Assembly (NCBI GenBank): GCA_032716605.1
Contig: CM064552.1
Coordinates: 13,342,886 to 13,406,885, forward strand
DNA: 64,000 bases
From: Paralithodes platypus
Taxonomy: Eukaryota; Arthropoda; Malacostraca; Decapoda; Lithodidae
Direction: 5' to 3'
The notes beneath the pieces are model-generated. The model saw only the letters and a list, made by a program, of their open reading frames with translations, ran no database searches and was not told the DNA's origin. Below are positions 1 to 9,359 of this stretch, piece by piece (the first letter of the stretch is position 1; each line of letters starts with the position of its first letter). Both the position numbers and the translations under genes were made by a program.

Positions 1-85
1 TTGCTGTTGATTCAAAATTTAGAAACATTAATGCCAAATTATTGTGTTTATCTCGAAGCATGAATAAATGGTAATTTTTTTGAAA

Positions 86-619
86 AGACTCGCAGCGTTA
101 TTATACATAATTTATTAGGGAAAGTGAAGCTCTATGGAATCCTTATAATATACTCACATAGATTCCACTGTGGGAGAATAGATTTGATAGTTAACTATAG
201 TTTTTATGTAAATACTACCGCAACTACGAATCTTGTTTCCGAGACCTAGTATATTAACCTAACCAAACAACCTAACCTAACCCTAGAGTGCCCTAGACCC
301 AGTACATGGGATACAACAATAGCCCTTGCATGTTGCATGCCAGCTACTGTGGGTTCATATATTAGACATACAGTAACATCTTTGTAGAACATAACACTTT
401 ACCGTAGCGAGTGTACTCCATTTCGAACACGTCCGTAGCAGAGCTCTCAAGATTGCGGGACTGAGTTTGTTTACGCGCGGGACTATTTATATCGACAAAA
501 TCGAGTTACAAAACTTATCAAAACTATTCTACCACAACGGAATCTATGTGAGTATATTATAAGGATTCCATAGAGCTTCACTTTCCCTAATAAATTATGA
601 ATAATAACGCTGCGAGTCT
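86..619. mobile_element. Foldback MITE with ~90-bp terminal inverted repeats
   Basis: The left arm (86 to about 178) reappears in reverse complement at about 527-619 with only a handful of mismatches. The arms run from GACTCGCAGCGTTATTA inward to a GATTCC..GTGG motif. The ~350 bp between the arms has no ORF and holds a CCTAACCTAACC stretch. No clear target-site duplication is visible, so the superfamily is unknown. It lies in the presumed second intron of the Wnt5 gene, some 370 bp beyond the exon 997-1253 donor. Confidence 0.8.
253..292. repeat. Interstitial TTAGG-like telomeric motif (CCTAA)n, degenerate
   Basis: Four CCTAA/CCTAACC units sit in 40 bp inside the loop of the foldback element. 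TTAGG is the usual arthropod telomere unit. The run is short and imperfect, so it is an interstitial trace, not a chromosome end. Confidence 0.5.
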
Positions 620-990
620 ATTCGCGATAATTATCTAATTATAATTTGCAATGCTTGCTATTGTAAAAATTATGGTAAAGTAAACACGGACATAGAAACA
701 TGAAGGCCAAGAGATATGCAGAAGGTTGAATGGATTACAACATGATGTAGAGCTCTTTTTACAACTCGTCAATTCAAAGGGTAATTATATAATTTAAGTT
801 TTAAATTCTCCACTATTATAGATCTAACTTAACTACTTGGTAACTTACAGTGCAATACGTATCTATAAATCTTGCTACCATACCAGTGATCAACTACAGC
901 TATGTAGGCCTATATGCAATGGAGAATACTAACGTAAACAAATAAAACAAACTTTACAAGGTGGATATATACAGTATTGATAAAGTGATC
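620..990. other. Presumed Wnt5 intron 2 sequence, no feature
   Basis: AT-rich unique sequence between the foldback element and the donor site of the Wnt exon. It contains a TAGGCCTAT palindrome near 906. No ORF or repeat is supported. Confidence 0.4.
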
Positions 991-996
991 ACTTAC

Positions 997-1253
997 GAAT
1001 CTGAAGAACAGGCCCAAACACCGTCGAATCATCAACCGTCGAACAATTCCATCGACGGTGCCGGAACTGCCACTGACACTCGTGGATGCCGGTCTTGGCA
1101 CCACGACCGACACTGCCCATGTGGTCCTGGTACAGCTGGCATAACTTGGTCTGGCCCAGGGACAGTCCGGGAATCTCAGTGCACAGGGGCTGGGAACCGA
1201 TTAGGTAGATCTGGGGGTTCTTCCATACTTCATGACCCTGCAGACCTAGGTTC
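997..1253 (-). CDS. Wnt5: Wnt5, second coding exon (partial gene)
   Basis: Encodes 85 complete codons of a secreted Wnt ligand, which signals through Frizzled/Ror/Ryk-type receptors. The conserved N-terminal Wnt block is visible: [10 protein letters not shown], then [17 protein letters not shown], then [13 protein letters not shown], then [13 protein letters not shown] and FGPVL. The [12 protein letters not shown] form is typical of the Wnt5 subfamily rather than other Wnts. Four cysteines occur, at exon residues 24, 38, 59 and 70. The acceptor is TTTGGCAG just above 1253 and the donor is GTAAGT at 991-996. The first exon base completes a codon split after two bases, matching the phase of the signal-peptide exon at 8948. 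The exon ends one base into a codon. Downstream exons (lipidated serine, C-terminal cysteine knot) would lie left of position 1. An alternative acceptor CTGCAG would start the exon at 1237 but breaks the phase. No frameshift or stop is present. Confidence 0.94.
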
Positions 1254-1469
1254 CTGCCAAATACGAAATCTATAAATATGTTGGCTCGTTGATAGTGTTT
1301 AGGTACCGGTATTTCACCAGTATAGGTACAGTCCACCAATTAATAGTTAAACTGTGACAATGGACATTGTGGGAAGACAAAAACTTAATCACGTAACAGT
1401 ATGTAGTTCTTGGGAATGTTTCAAAGTATTACATTATGTGAGAATTGAAAAATATTACTACACATCATT

Positions 1470-2205
1470 CTTCTGTGCCCCATGAATATTCCTTCCTCTC
1501 ACTTAAACATTAGGCCTACCATAGCGCGGTTGGGAATATGAACATGATTAGATTAATTAAAATGTAAAACTTGCAAACTAAACAAACCAAAATTGGGACA
1601 AGGACAATATAAAGTCAAATTAAATTATCAAAATCGCTATGTGGAAACAACGCTTACTAAAATGAAAATTATTAAATAAAAGAACACAATCCACCACATA
1701 GGGTGTACATCACTACATGAGCAAGTTAATCTGTTTCCCAAGCAAACCAATCGCACATATAACAACGCACTATCGTCACGTTAAAGGAAGTAGTCAAGTT
1801 TGGGAAGTCCGGGACGTTCTGGCAAATTTTACTAAACTCTGCATGAATAAAGAAACTACATGTTAAATGTCAAAATATTATTTAAAATCAAATTTGCAAC
1901 ATGACAAGACATTAACAATAGTAAAAAATACAAATATTGATAAGATATCTATACTATTACAAAATAATATATAAAATACAGTACAGCACTCACTAACGAT
2001 AGTGCTATCGGGTATCCAGTATTCGAGAATGGATAAGTCATAGGCGTGTGCATAAACCTTTAACCGTCCTGGTGGTGTAATGGTTAAGGTGGCAAAAATC
2101 TGTGTGTGATAACCCAGGTTCGAATCCCGGTGGATCACATATTATATACTTTGATTTCATTGGGGGTGTTTGGTGTTGTGGTGAAATTAATAAAATATAG
2201 AATAC
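1470..2205 (+). mobile_element. tRNA-headed SINE/composite repeat, family S1 copy 1
   Basis: The tRNA-like part at 2067-2138 has an A-box-like GGTGGTGTAATGGTTAAGG and a B-box GGTTCGAATCCCGG, followed by a body ending near ATTAATAAAATATAG. The same body and upstream segments recur at 39830-40104, where the inner ~460 bp is missing. It cannot be a working tRNA: the anticodon region does not pair into a stem. The segment 1556-1665 also recurs alone at 9240-9350. Confidence 0.65.
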
Positions 2206-2272
2206 ACGACAAGAGCATTTTTTCTATGTGCTTGAAGGAGATAAAAGGCAAAGCTACCTGCAAGAAGCCGCC

Positions 2273-2285
2273 CCCCCCCCCCCCA
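2273..2285. repeat. Poly-C tract next to a LINE 3' fragment
   Basis: A run of C immediately before the Jockey-type fragment at 2288. Confidence 0.8.
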
Positions 2286-2287
2286 CC

Positions 2288-2545
2288 ACTAAAGTTGAAA
2301 GAGTGATAGAAAGCCAAATTCAAGGTACGTTAGAGTAAAAATGTCTGGACACACGGAGCTTGAAGCAGGTTAAGTCATAGGATGAGGGAAAGGCAGACTG
2401 AGAGTTCCAGAGCTTACTTGTTGAGTAGGAGGACAGGGGAAATAATTTCACTCTTGGGTTAAAGAGTTGGAAAGCAAGGCGGATGACCCCCACTCTCCAT
2501 AAGGGAGGGGTATATACTGATAAAGCTCTGAAGAACACTTTATCT
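2288..2545 (-). mobile_element. Jockey-type LINE 3' end fragment
   Basis: Shares the 3' region of the other minus-strand copies: a 'GTTGAAAGAGTGA..' start, 'GTCTGGACACACGG', 'TTAAGTCATAGGA', 'GAGAGTTCCAGAGCT' and 'CACTCTTGGGTT'. The same order is seen at 15050-15330 and 20600-20800. It is non-coding or decayed C-terminal sequence. Confidence 0.8.
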
Positions 2546-2703
2546 ATAGATTATGTTATATTTCACGTACATGACTCACAAGTTTTCATATATGTTGCCT
2601 TGGCCTTCTAGCCTAAGAACTAGACAGCCAAATTTCATCATCAAGTAGGCCTACCACTCTAAATATGCAATGATCATAATTATAGTTTACCCGATCTGGT
2701 ACA

Positions 2704-2995
2704 GGGCGACTCTTTCAGGACCAACCCTGTTTCACTCCATTAGTTTAGAGATTTAAAGACGTTTTACCTCATTAGTTTGATGATAAGATCCTCAACCGCA
2801 ATAAGGTGTAATTTATTTTCTGGGCGAGCGATATATTGCCTGCAATAAGTGGAGAAACCGGTCTTTGACCATTATTTTTTTCTACAGAAAATTACTTATT
2901 ACTTATTATCTTGAAGGTACAGTAGTCTAGGTTATCTTTCAGTTTGATGGGGTCTACTTAGTTTAGTTTTGTTTTTCTTGGGAGAAAACTAAAAC
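2704..2995 (+). mobile_element. Decayed TTAA-foldback repeat (family C1)
   Basis: Contains the family landmarks in order: CTCCATTAGTTTAGAGATTT, AAGACGTTTTACC, a GGGCGAGCGATA core, an AACCGGTCTTTGACC box and a TTTTCTAC box. Compare 17587-17959. Both ends are eroded and no TTAA pair remains. Confidence 0.6.
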
Positions 2996-3023
2996 AAAAT
3001 ACATTGCTCGAAAGTGGCAACAA

Positions 3024-3069
3024 TAATAAAAAAAAATAAAAAAAAAAAAAAATAAATAAATAAATAAAA
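3024..3069. repeat. A-rich (AAAT)n tract
   Basis: Poly-A grading into TAAA repeats. It may be a retroelement tail or a microsatellite. Confidence 0.7.
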
Positions 3070-3137
3070 GCCTTCAATGTAAACAAAGTATCATAATAAC
3101 ACCTAAGACGTCGAACCATGTAAATGGTTCCTCCGCA

Positions 3138-3445
3138 AATTGGTCACTGGATCCTTCATTGACACATGGAAAATACAAATTGCCCAAACTCACTATGGTG
3201 ATATTAAAAGTGAATGGGCTATCTGGCGCCATACTAGATACAAGTCTAGGGTTGTCAGCAAAGCCACTACCAGACTTCGCCTCGGTCACACCAGATTGGC
3301 TGCACACATGCGCCGAATTGGCCTACACCCTGATGGCAACTGTGCTTATTGCCATGTCCCTGAGATCATCCACCACCTCCTCATCTGCTGCCCACGCCAT
3401 CATGGAGCTCGCACCACACTTCGAGACAGTAGGCCCTATAGTACG
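3138..3445 (+). pseudogene. LINE ORF2 C-terminal remnant (I/Jockey-group zinc-knuckle end)
   Basis: One reading frame encodes about 100 residues with the typical end of LINE polyproteins: TRLRLGHTRLAAHMRRIGLH, then DGNCAYCHVPE and HHLLICCP. The motif is the Cys-x2-Cys...His-x4-Cys knuckle that follows the reverse transcriptase/RNase H part in I- and Jockey-related elements. Both ends are cut off and no reverse transcriptase precedes it, so it is a dead fragment. Exact clade not determined. Confidence 0.7.
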
Positions 3446-3545
3446 TCTGGGTGGTGTATTTTATTTACATCACATCTTAGGCGGCGGTATATATAAAAGT
3501 CAAAATGTTACAAGAGTGCTTTCTCCGTTATTTTTGTTTAAGCAT

Positions 3546-3737
3546 TTGTCTTTCAGAGAGGAAGAGGTAGACCGAGAGAGAGGTGGAAGGATGGAGTTAA
3601 GAAGTATATGCGTGCAAGCGGTGCTGGATGGGAGGAGGGGCGTCGACTGACTGGGGACAGTGGTGCATGGGGGCGTTTCGTTTGTGGCCACCCCTTCAGG
3701 GATCACGGCATCCGGCAATAGATAGATAGATTGACAA
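3546..3737 (+). pseudogene. RTE-like LINE C-terminal remnant with (TAGA)n tail
   Basis: A frame encodes GRGRPRERWKDGVKKYM, then GAGWEEGRRLTGDSGAWGRF, and ends near the tail TAGATAGATAGA (3720-3731). The same peptide end is found in the opposite direction at 34258-34590. The 'RGRGRPxxRWKDGV' signature is the usual C-terminal end of several RTE-type LINE proteins. 5' truncated. Confidence 0.7.
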
Positions 3738-3789
3738 ATAAAGTTTAGTTGCTGGCACCAAAATATTAGTACACACACACACCTCTGGG

Positions 3790-4450
3790 ATAATATTGGT
3801 TATGACTGTTTTTACTGGCAATTATAATCTTCGGGTTGAATAATAGATATAATTTGTTACGTGTTAATTGACAAATATGATTGTTTAAATATATCTGTGA
3901 ACCCGGTGTCACGTGAAAAAATAACATACTTTATAAATGCTGAGTTATCTGACATTTTTATTGGAATGTAGGCTTCTTTTTCTTTTCTTTTTCTTTTAGT
4001 ATTCAACATTACGATTTACTGTATTTAATTCTTTCAGCATACGATGACGCTTTTTCGCAATACTGTATGTTCTGGCGATCATTATTCGATTCTATTTATC
4101 CTAGAAAGGAATTTTGAAAGTTCGAGGGTTAATAGATATAATTTACTAATTTAATTATTAGAGGGTCTTCCAAATCTGATAAAATCGTCTTATGTTAATC
4201 AGCATAAATTTCAAACGTGTCTCGAATTCCGAAACGCCACCTAAAAAGTTTTAGTTCACTAAATTCTAACGCTTTACAGATAATATTATTCACGCTAAAG
4301 TGACTATATTGATGGTGAAACCGAAACAATAAAATGCTCTATTATGATGTTTAAATTTGTCGGAGTTTATTCAATTTTCTACAAGGCTAGTTAAAGGCAA
4401 CATTGCTTTTTGTCTAATTCTTTAAAACAACTGAAAGTTAAACACTGCTG
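3790..4450. other. AT-rich intronic sequence, no feature seen
   Basis: Unique-looking sequence. Nothing coding or repeated was recognised. Confidence 0.3.
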
Positions 4451-4455
4451 TGAAA

Positions 4456-4622
<167 letters not shown>

Positions 4623-4624
4623 TT

Positions 4625-5530
4625 ATGAAATCGCGACATTGCCATTGTCACACACATACAAAATTCTCTGGGGAAGCGAAAGCGTATATGGACAAGCACC
4701 CTAAGGTATTCATGATTTTGTTTATTTTCTTGTGAAGTTTCGACATCAGCATATGTCATCATCAGAGCTAATGCAATGGGAGATTTTTATTAATATTTAT
4801 TTATATTCATTATGTGCTTTAATATAGTTGTAGTTCATTGAAATTTAGATTAACAACAAAATGCTTGGACAAAAATTAAACAGAAAATTAAGTGTTTGCA
4901 TACCTTAGAAATGCACACGATTGAAAAAACAAAAAACAAAACAAAAAAGCAAACTATATTTCAGTAATAATACACTCAAACGGTTTCCCGGTCATAAATT
5001 GAACATTGCTTCGGAAAACAAATAAACAAACTAGTCCAAGTCCCGAGCCCTGTACCGATTGCTAAAACAAATATTATTTTTCTATACCATCATCTATCGT
5101 CTTCTGAACGTATGTATCTACTTAATGCAAGTTTTTTTTTTAATTTTCTTTAAATTCAAAATATATTCGAACAACCGCCTAAATTAAAAAATATACGAAT
5201 TTAATTGTGCATAATTCGTCATATGCTCATCATTATTCATTAAGTGTATTAGCATTGCATCTTTTAAAAGTACCAGTAGCTTCTACTACCTATGCTGCTT
5301 TTACTGGGTTATTAACTTATTATACAAGACAATATATATAATCGTTGTGAAAATATAGTCTGTCAAAAAAAAAAAAAAAATAGCCATAAGACGATCTACG
5401 CAGCTTACCGCTGAACTACACAGATGTATAGAAAGGCAGCGTTGCCAATGTCTGCCAGGAGGGTAGCCAAATTCTGCATGAAGCTTAATCTATATTTCAA
5501 TGAAGCTAAATAAAACGATGTTAAAGTAAA
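4625..5530. other. AT-rich intronic sequence, no gene
   Basis: Contains short A-runs (4926-4950, 5365-5380) only. No protein-like frame or recognised repeat. Confidence 0.3.
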
Positions 5531-5532
5531 TA

Positions 5533-5536
<4 letters not shown>

Positions 5537-5570
<34 letters not shown>

Positions 5571-5578
5571 ATAAATAT
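5537..5578. repeat. (AT)n microsatellite
   Basis: About 20 AT units. Confidence 0.98.
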
Positions 5579-6139
5579 CTCCTATTTCTTTAGGTCTGAT
5601 GATGTCATATACTGATGTCGAAATGTCATACAAAAATAAAGATGTCCGTGATTATCTTGTTGTTGCTTTCCCATATACAGTATATCTATCTACATATATT
5701 TATATTGTATCATATCGATAGAGCCACACACCTAAACCAAATGCCAGCCAGACACACGGAACCACTGCCACCAACACCGCACACAGTCACACACCTACAT
5801 CATACTCCAACCTACAGTATGTGAAAAGTTCCCCGATATACAGCTTTTGTTAAATGTACAACAAAGTATCGGGTCATTGCACATCAAGTTTACAGTTACC
5901 GACACAATTGTGATTTGCGTTGAATGGGTCACGTAAAGGCAGCTCCCTCCCCTCTCTCTACATACAGTACCGTATGTGTACATTTTACAACGAATGATAT
6001 TCACATCTAAATTCATGACGGTGACAATATAATCGACATCTAATTGAAGTGTCAATGTATTTGTCTCGAACCGAAGCAAACCTAATGAGTAGTTGTGTTA
6101 GAATATAAAGTTAAAACTAACGAGTACCGGTATCATCTA

Positions 6140-6325
6140 ATAAGGATGAGAAGGGGTGTTTTGAAAGGTGACCGGTCAACTCTTCCTATGACTTAAATTG
6201 CTTCAAACTCCGTGTGTCCAGGCATTTTGGCCCTGTCACTCTTTCAACTATGGGGGAGGCACTCGCTATAGGCAGTTATGCCTTTTGCCTCCCTCAATCA
6301 CATGGAAAAAAAAAAAAAAAAAAAA
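6140..6325 (+). mobile_element. Jockey-type LINE 3' terminus with poly-A
   Basis: Plus-strand copy of the LINE 3' end: GTGTCCAGGCATTTTGGCCC, then TTTCAACTATGGGGGAGGCA, then the terminal CCTCCCTCAATCACATGG followed by about 18 A (6307-6324). It defines the true 3' end of the family, seen inverted at 15015 and 61635. Confidence 0.85.
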
Positions 6326-6329
6326 CTCA

Positions 6330-6450
6330 ACCAGTAGACCATTTCAACCAGTACCAAATCAACCAATACGGTTAGGTTAGGTTAGTACTATATTTTGGCA
6401 CTGGTTTGGTTGGTCTGGGTTAATTTGGCACTGGTTGAGATGACATGGAA
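6330..6450. repeat. Short inverted repeat with CAACCAGT/ACTGGTTG ends and TTAGG run
   Basis: CTCAACCAGT at the left and ACTGGTTGAG at the right enclose a perfect GGTTAGGTTAGGTTAG (6370-6385). A related inverted pair occurs at about 50128-50247. Confidence 0.45.
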
Positions 6451-6807
6451 CCGTTTTGAAACCATGAAATATATTTTACAATTATTTGACAATTAGGAAG
6501 AAATGATACATGGACGGATCAAATGCGACTACTAGGAAGGCACTTGTATAACGTAGTTTTTCATCGACATTTGAATACAAATATAACATAAAAATATTAA
6601 TATTAACACAATTAAGACCAATTTAGTTAATCTAATGGTGTTCTTCATTTATGAGAAATTTTAACAATTGGTTTTGAAATGGTGTGGATAGAAGGTTGGT
6701 GGAAAGATTCTCTGAGGAAGTGAAACTCAGAGAAAGGTGATTCGGGGTACCGGTAACACATATTTTGGAAAACAATAAGAGGTTCTGCATCAAGGAATAC
6801 TCGATTT

Positions 6808-7035
6808 TTAAGGGGGGTCGCCTTCCTTTTTTAGCTTTCTCTCTTTCTCTGGCTTGTATCCATTCGGCCCCATTCAGCCAACTGTTTTATGACGTTTATC
6901 CACATCCAGGTGTTGATTTCTTCCTGGCGAGCGATAGCAAGCCATCATTGTATGGAGAAACCCGGCTTCGCCGGAGAAATGTTTCTATCGAAAAATTTAC
7001 AAATTTAGCTTGCTGTCAAAAAACAATATATATAT
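6808..7035 (+). mobile_element. TTAA foldback arm (family C2), interrupted by a SINE
   Basis: Begins with TTAAGGGGGGTCGCC (6808) and carries the full C2 arm: TGGCTTGTATCCATTCGGCC, CCAGGTGTTGATTT, CCTGGCGAGCGATAGC, then the CCCGGCTTCGCCGG loop box. The second arm is not C2-like: the next matching inverted arm (7553-7708) is of C1 type and ends in TTAA. Confidence 0.75.
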
Positions 7036-7039
7036 ATTT

Positions 7040-7531
7040 TTTATTTTTTATTTTGTTCTATATTCCAACTACTCCCTCTCGGGCATAGGCTGAGAGCCTG
7101 TACATTCCACCGCTCAACACGGTGAAGCCCGTGAGGTCTTGTTCCAGTCTGGGGAGTGAGACATGTGAAGCATCCATCATGGCTCGAAGCAGCTCCATCT
7201 CTGAAGCGGTTGGTTGCTTCGTTCAAGTGCTTCACCGTCTCAGCCTCCAGACTCGGACCCTCACTCTCAGAACGCCACCTATTGAGCAGTGAATTCACTA
7301 GGCATTGTCCCCCTGTAACATATTTTGAATATGGAAATATTCATACAGTGTTATTTAATCAGGGAACAATGAGGGTATTTTTTTGGCATTTCGGTGTGCT
7401 GTGGTAATGCACTGAAACTAGATACAGCACAAATTCAATCCCAATAATATCTTCCCATTGACATATCGGGATTTGAACCCGGGTCCATTGGATTACCAAT
7501 CCAGTGGCATGACCACTCCACCACACCTCCC
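7040..7531 (-). mobile_element. Long tRNA-headed SINE, family S2 (minus copy)
   Basis: The minus strand starts with a tRNA-like head (B-box GGGTTCAAATCCCG). A possible Thr-like anticodon loop TTGGTAA is closed by TGGA/TCCA. A ~450-bp body follows and a T-rich (A-tail) end lies at 7040-7060. It matches the plus copy at 37006-37567 along its full length with gaps and is flanked by (TA)n on the head side in both places. It is non-coding; the frames across it are accidental. Confidence 0.85.
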
Positions 7532-7532
7532 C

Positions 7533-7552
7533 ATATATATATATATATATAT
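7533..7552. repeat. (AT)n microsatellite
   Basis: Ten AT units at the junction of the SINE head and the C1 arm. Confidence 0.95.
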
Positions 7553-7708
7553 GCTAAATAGCACGAAACGTCTAAATATTGACGAAGAAATGGGACGAAA
7601 GGTCTTAAAATCGACTAACTAATAGGGCAAACATCTTAACATCTGAAAACTAATGGGGCTAAACATGAGGGAGAAAGTGGTCCAGAAAACCGGCCCATAC
7701 CCCCTTAA
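7553..7708 (-). mobile_element. TTAA foldback arm (family C1)
   Basis: Read on the minus strand it starts TTAAGGGGGTATGGGCC (TTAA at 7705-7708) and follows 17587 onward: CTCCCTCATGTTTAGCCCCA, CATTAGTTT, then GACCTTTCGTCCC and GTCAATATTTAGAC. It stops at the (AT)n tract. Confidence 0.75.
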
Positions 7709-7802
7709 GGTTAGTTTAGCTGTACATAACAAGATAATAGCACACGGTAAGGCCGAGTTGTCTGGCTGATCAAACACTTTGTTCTTCTGCATAAGCTAGC
7801 CT

Positions 7803-8080
7803 ATAGTCTATTCGCTGTAAGTAGGCGAAAAATCATGACCTAGATCTATCCTCTGTAACTCAAATTGGCTGTACATTTCCACATCTACTCCTTGACTGAC
7901 TCTTCCCATATGGTAGAAATATTAGCTCATTACTCTAGTCGTTTTTGAGTTACAGAGGTTAGATTATTCCTTGACTGACTCTTCCCAAATGGTAGAAATA
8001 TTAGCTCGATTACTCTAGTCGTTTTTGAGTTACAGAGGTTAGAGGTTAGATTTTTCGCCTACTTACAGCGAATATACTAT
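7803..8080. mobile_element. MITE with 25-bp TIRs and an internal 79-bp duplication (family F)
   Basis: TATTCGCTGTAAGTAGGCG at the left matches CGCCTACTTACAGCGAATA at the right exactly. Inside, a unit starting CCTTGACTGACTCTTCCC is repeated head-to-tail at 7890-7968 and 7969-8047 with few differences. Related degenerate pieces lie at 11346-11485 and 12225-12315. Confidence 0.8.
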
Positions 8081-8124
8081 AGTCCTATCCGCCTGCCAGA
8101 ATCTTGCTTATCATAAGAGTATTA

Positions 8125-8342
8125 AGCCGGAGCTCCACACGAGTCCTTTTTTCGAGCAATTTTTTACGGGCAATTATGGTCTGGAAGCTTCAAAAATACC
8201 ACTTTATCAGAATTCAGCCTCTAACATAATCTACCATCAGTCTAGTTACCAATACCAGTGCGAAAATGTTCGGAAATAATACGAGAAAAAACTTGCTCAT
8301 GGAAAATTGACGGAAAAATCGCTCGTGTGACAGCGGCTTGAC
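8125..8342. mobile_element. MITE with CACACGAGC-type TIRs (family E)
   Basis: The left end AAGCCGGAGCTCCACACGAG is mirrored by CTCGTGTGACAGCGGCTT at the right. The subterminal TTTTTCCGTCAATTTTCC box is shared with copies at 15846 and 33927. The superfamily was not settled from the ends alone. Confidence 0.65.
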
Positions 8343-8545
8343 AAACATACCGGATCTTTCAGGTAATCTAGAAGGTCTAATACTCATATCCTGACTATTA
8401 CTAGATCATTTGCATTCAGCTTAGGAAGTACCTCTAACTCAATAACCATCTGATCTTCAAAATTCCATCCTAAACGGAACCAAATCGTCTAATAATAACC
8501 AGCATATATTGAAAGAATGCGTCATAGTATACTACACTATAGGTA

Positions 8546-8930
8546 TTAAGGGAGCCCACCTCGCTTGTTTTCTCTTTCTCTCCCTCTCTTTTTGGCTTGT
8601 ATCCATTCGTCCCCATTCAGCCTACTGTTTTAAGACTTTTACCCCCTTCCAGGTGTCAATATTTTCCGGGCGAGCGGTACCGAAAAATCATATATATATT
8701 TTTGTTTTGACAGCAAGCTAAATGTGTACATTTTTCGATAGAAAAATTTCTCCGGCGAAGCCGGATTTCTCCATACAATGCTGGCTCGCTATCGCTCGCC
8801 AGGAAGAAATAGACAACTGGATGGGGATAAAAGTCTTAAAACAGTTGGCTGAATGGGGCCGAATGGATACAAGCCAGGGAAAGAGAGAAAAGGAGAGATA
8901 GATAAAACAAAAGCCGGTGACCCCCCTTAA
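8546..8930. mobile_element. Complete TTAA-flanked foldback MITE (family C2), piggyBac-like
   Basis: 385 bp bounded by TTAA at 8546-8549 and 8927-8930, with GGG-rich ends (AAGGGAGCCCACC / GGTGACCCCCCTT). Both arms carry GGCTTGTATCCATTCG, a CAGGTGTC/CAGTTGTC block and a CTGGCGAGCG or CGGGCGAGCG block, meeting at a CCGGCGAAGCCGG palindrome (8751-8763). TTAA targets are characteristic of piggyBac transposons; no transposase is encoded. The right end lies only 11 bp from the Wnt5 donor at 8942. Confidence 0.88.
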
Positions 8931-8941
8931 TCCATCTTCCG

Positions 8942-8947
8942 ACTTAC
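8942..8947 (-). promoter_or_regulatory. Wnt5: Splice donor of the Wnt5 signal-peptide exon
   Basis: GTAAGT on the minus strand directly after ...TCATGGAT. It leaves a two-base codon remainder that is completed by the first base of exon 997-1253. Confidence 0.85.
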
Positions 8948-9036
8948 ATCCATGATCCGACCATCCTGGCGAGGGTCGGTGTGGCCAGGGTAAGGAGGGC
9001 CCCTAGCACCGGGTGGAGGAGCCCTGCACACCACAT
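8948..9036 (-). CDS. Wnt5: Wnt5, start codon and signal-peptide exon
   Basis: From ATG at 9036-9034 the minus strand encodes 29 codons plus two bases. The peptide begins MWCAGLLHPV, continues with a hydrophobic core (LGALLTLA), and has a plausible signal-peptidase site after PTLA (residue 23). This is a classic secretory signal for a Wnt ligand. It ends at a GTAAGT donor. Joined to exon 997-1253, the junction reads SW-M-NLGL ahead of the IYLIG motif. From general knowledge of the family this parallels the SWWSLGM..YIIG junction region of vertebrate Wnt5 proteins. Local GC content is far above the surroundings. A longer open frame in another phase crosses the exon but has no Wnt similarity and is rejected. 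The start is chosen because it alone gives a signal peptide in the right phase. Confidence 0.87.
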
Positions 9037-9194
9037 ACTGGATACAACCCTCCTCCCTGATACTGTCACAGCCGCCCGAGCTCCCTCTCTCTCTCTCTCC
9101 CAAGCTGTGTCCCTCTCGCCGCGTCGGGAGGTCTGGCAGTGTTTGGGACTTCACCAGAGCCCCCGCCTGCAGGGCCCGCCGCCCACACTCATGC
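9037..9194 (-). other. Wnt5: Likely Wnt5 5' untranslated part of the same exon
   Basis: Directly upstream of the ATG and GC-rich. On the minus strand it is preceded by a good 3' splice site, CCCTCTTCTTTACAG, ending at 9195. This suggests that the coding exon is not the first exon and that a non-coding leader exon lies at higher coordinates. Confidence 0.6.
9151..9192 (-). promoter_or_regulatory. Short upstream ORF in the Wnt5 leader
   Basis: The first ATG after the acceptor (9192-9190) opens a 13-codon frame ending in TGA at 9153-9151, about 114 bases upstream of the Wnt5 start. Such uORFs usually lower translation of the main frame. Effect here is inferred. Confidence 0.5.
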
Positions 9195-9239
9195 CTGTAA
9201 AGAAGAGGGACCATGTTATACTTTACCTACGACTGACTT

Positions 9240-9350
9240 ATTATAATGTAAAACTTGCAAAATAAACAAACCAAAACTGGGACGACACAAGATAAATGCA
9301 AAAGAACTAATCAAAATCGCTATGTGGAAATAACGCCTGACTTATAACAT
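9240..9350 (+). repeat. Repeat segment shared with 1556-1665
   Basis: TAATGTAAAACTTGC and ATCAAAATCGCTATGTGGAA recur in the same order and spacing as in the S1 composite repeat. It lies about 50 bp upstream of the Wnt5 leader exon acceptor. Confidence 0.7.
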
Positions 9351-9359
9351 ATTTCGTGG

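Noticed and set aside
961..1275. 104-residue plus-strand frame opposite the Wnt exon
   Set aside because: Antisense shadow of the conserved Wnt5 exon.
2067..2138. Possible tRNA gene
   Set aside because: A and B boxes are present but no anticodon stem forms; recurs with an attached body, so it is a SINE head.
8927..9214. 95-residue minus-strand frame across the signal-peptide exon
   Set aside because: Wrong phase: it has no signal peptide and does not match Wnt; the overlapping 29-codon start is preferred.
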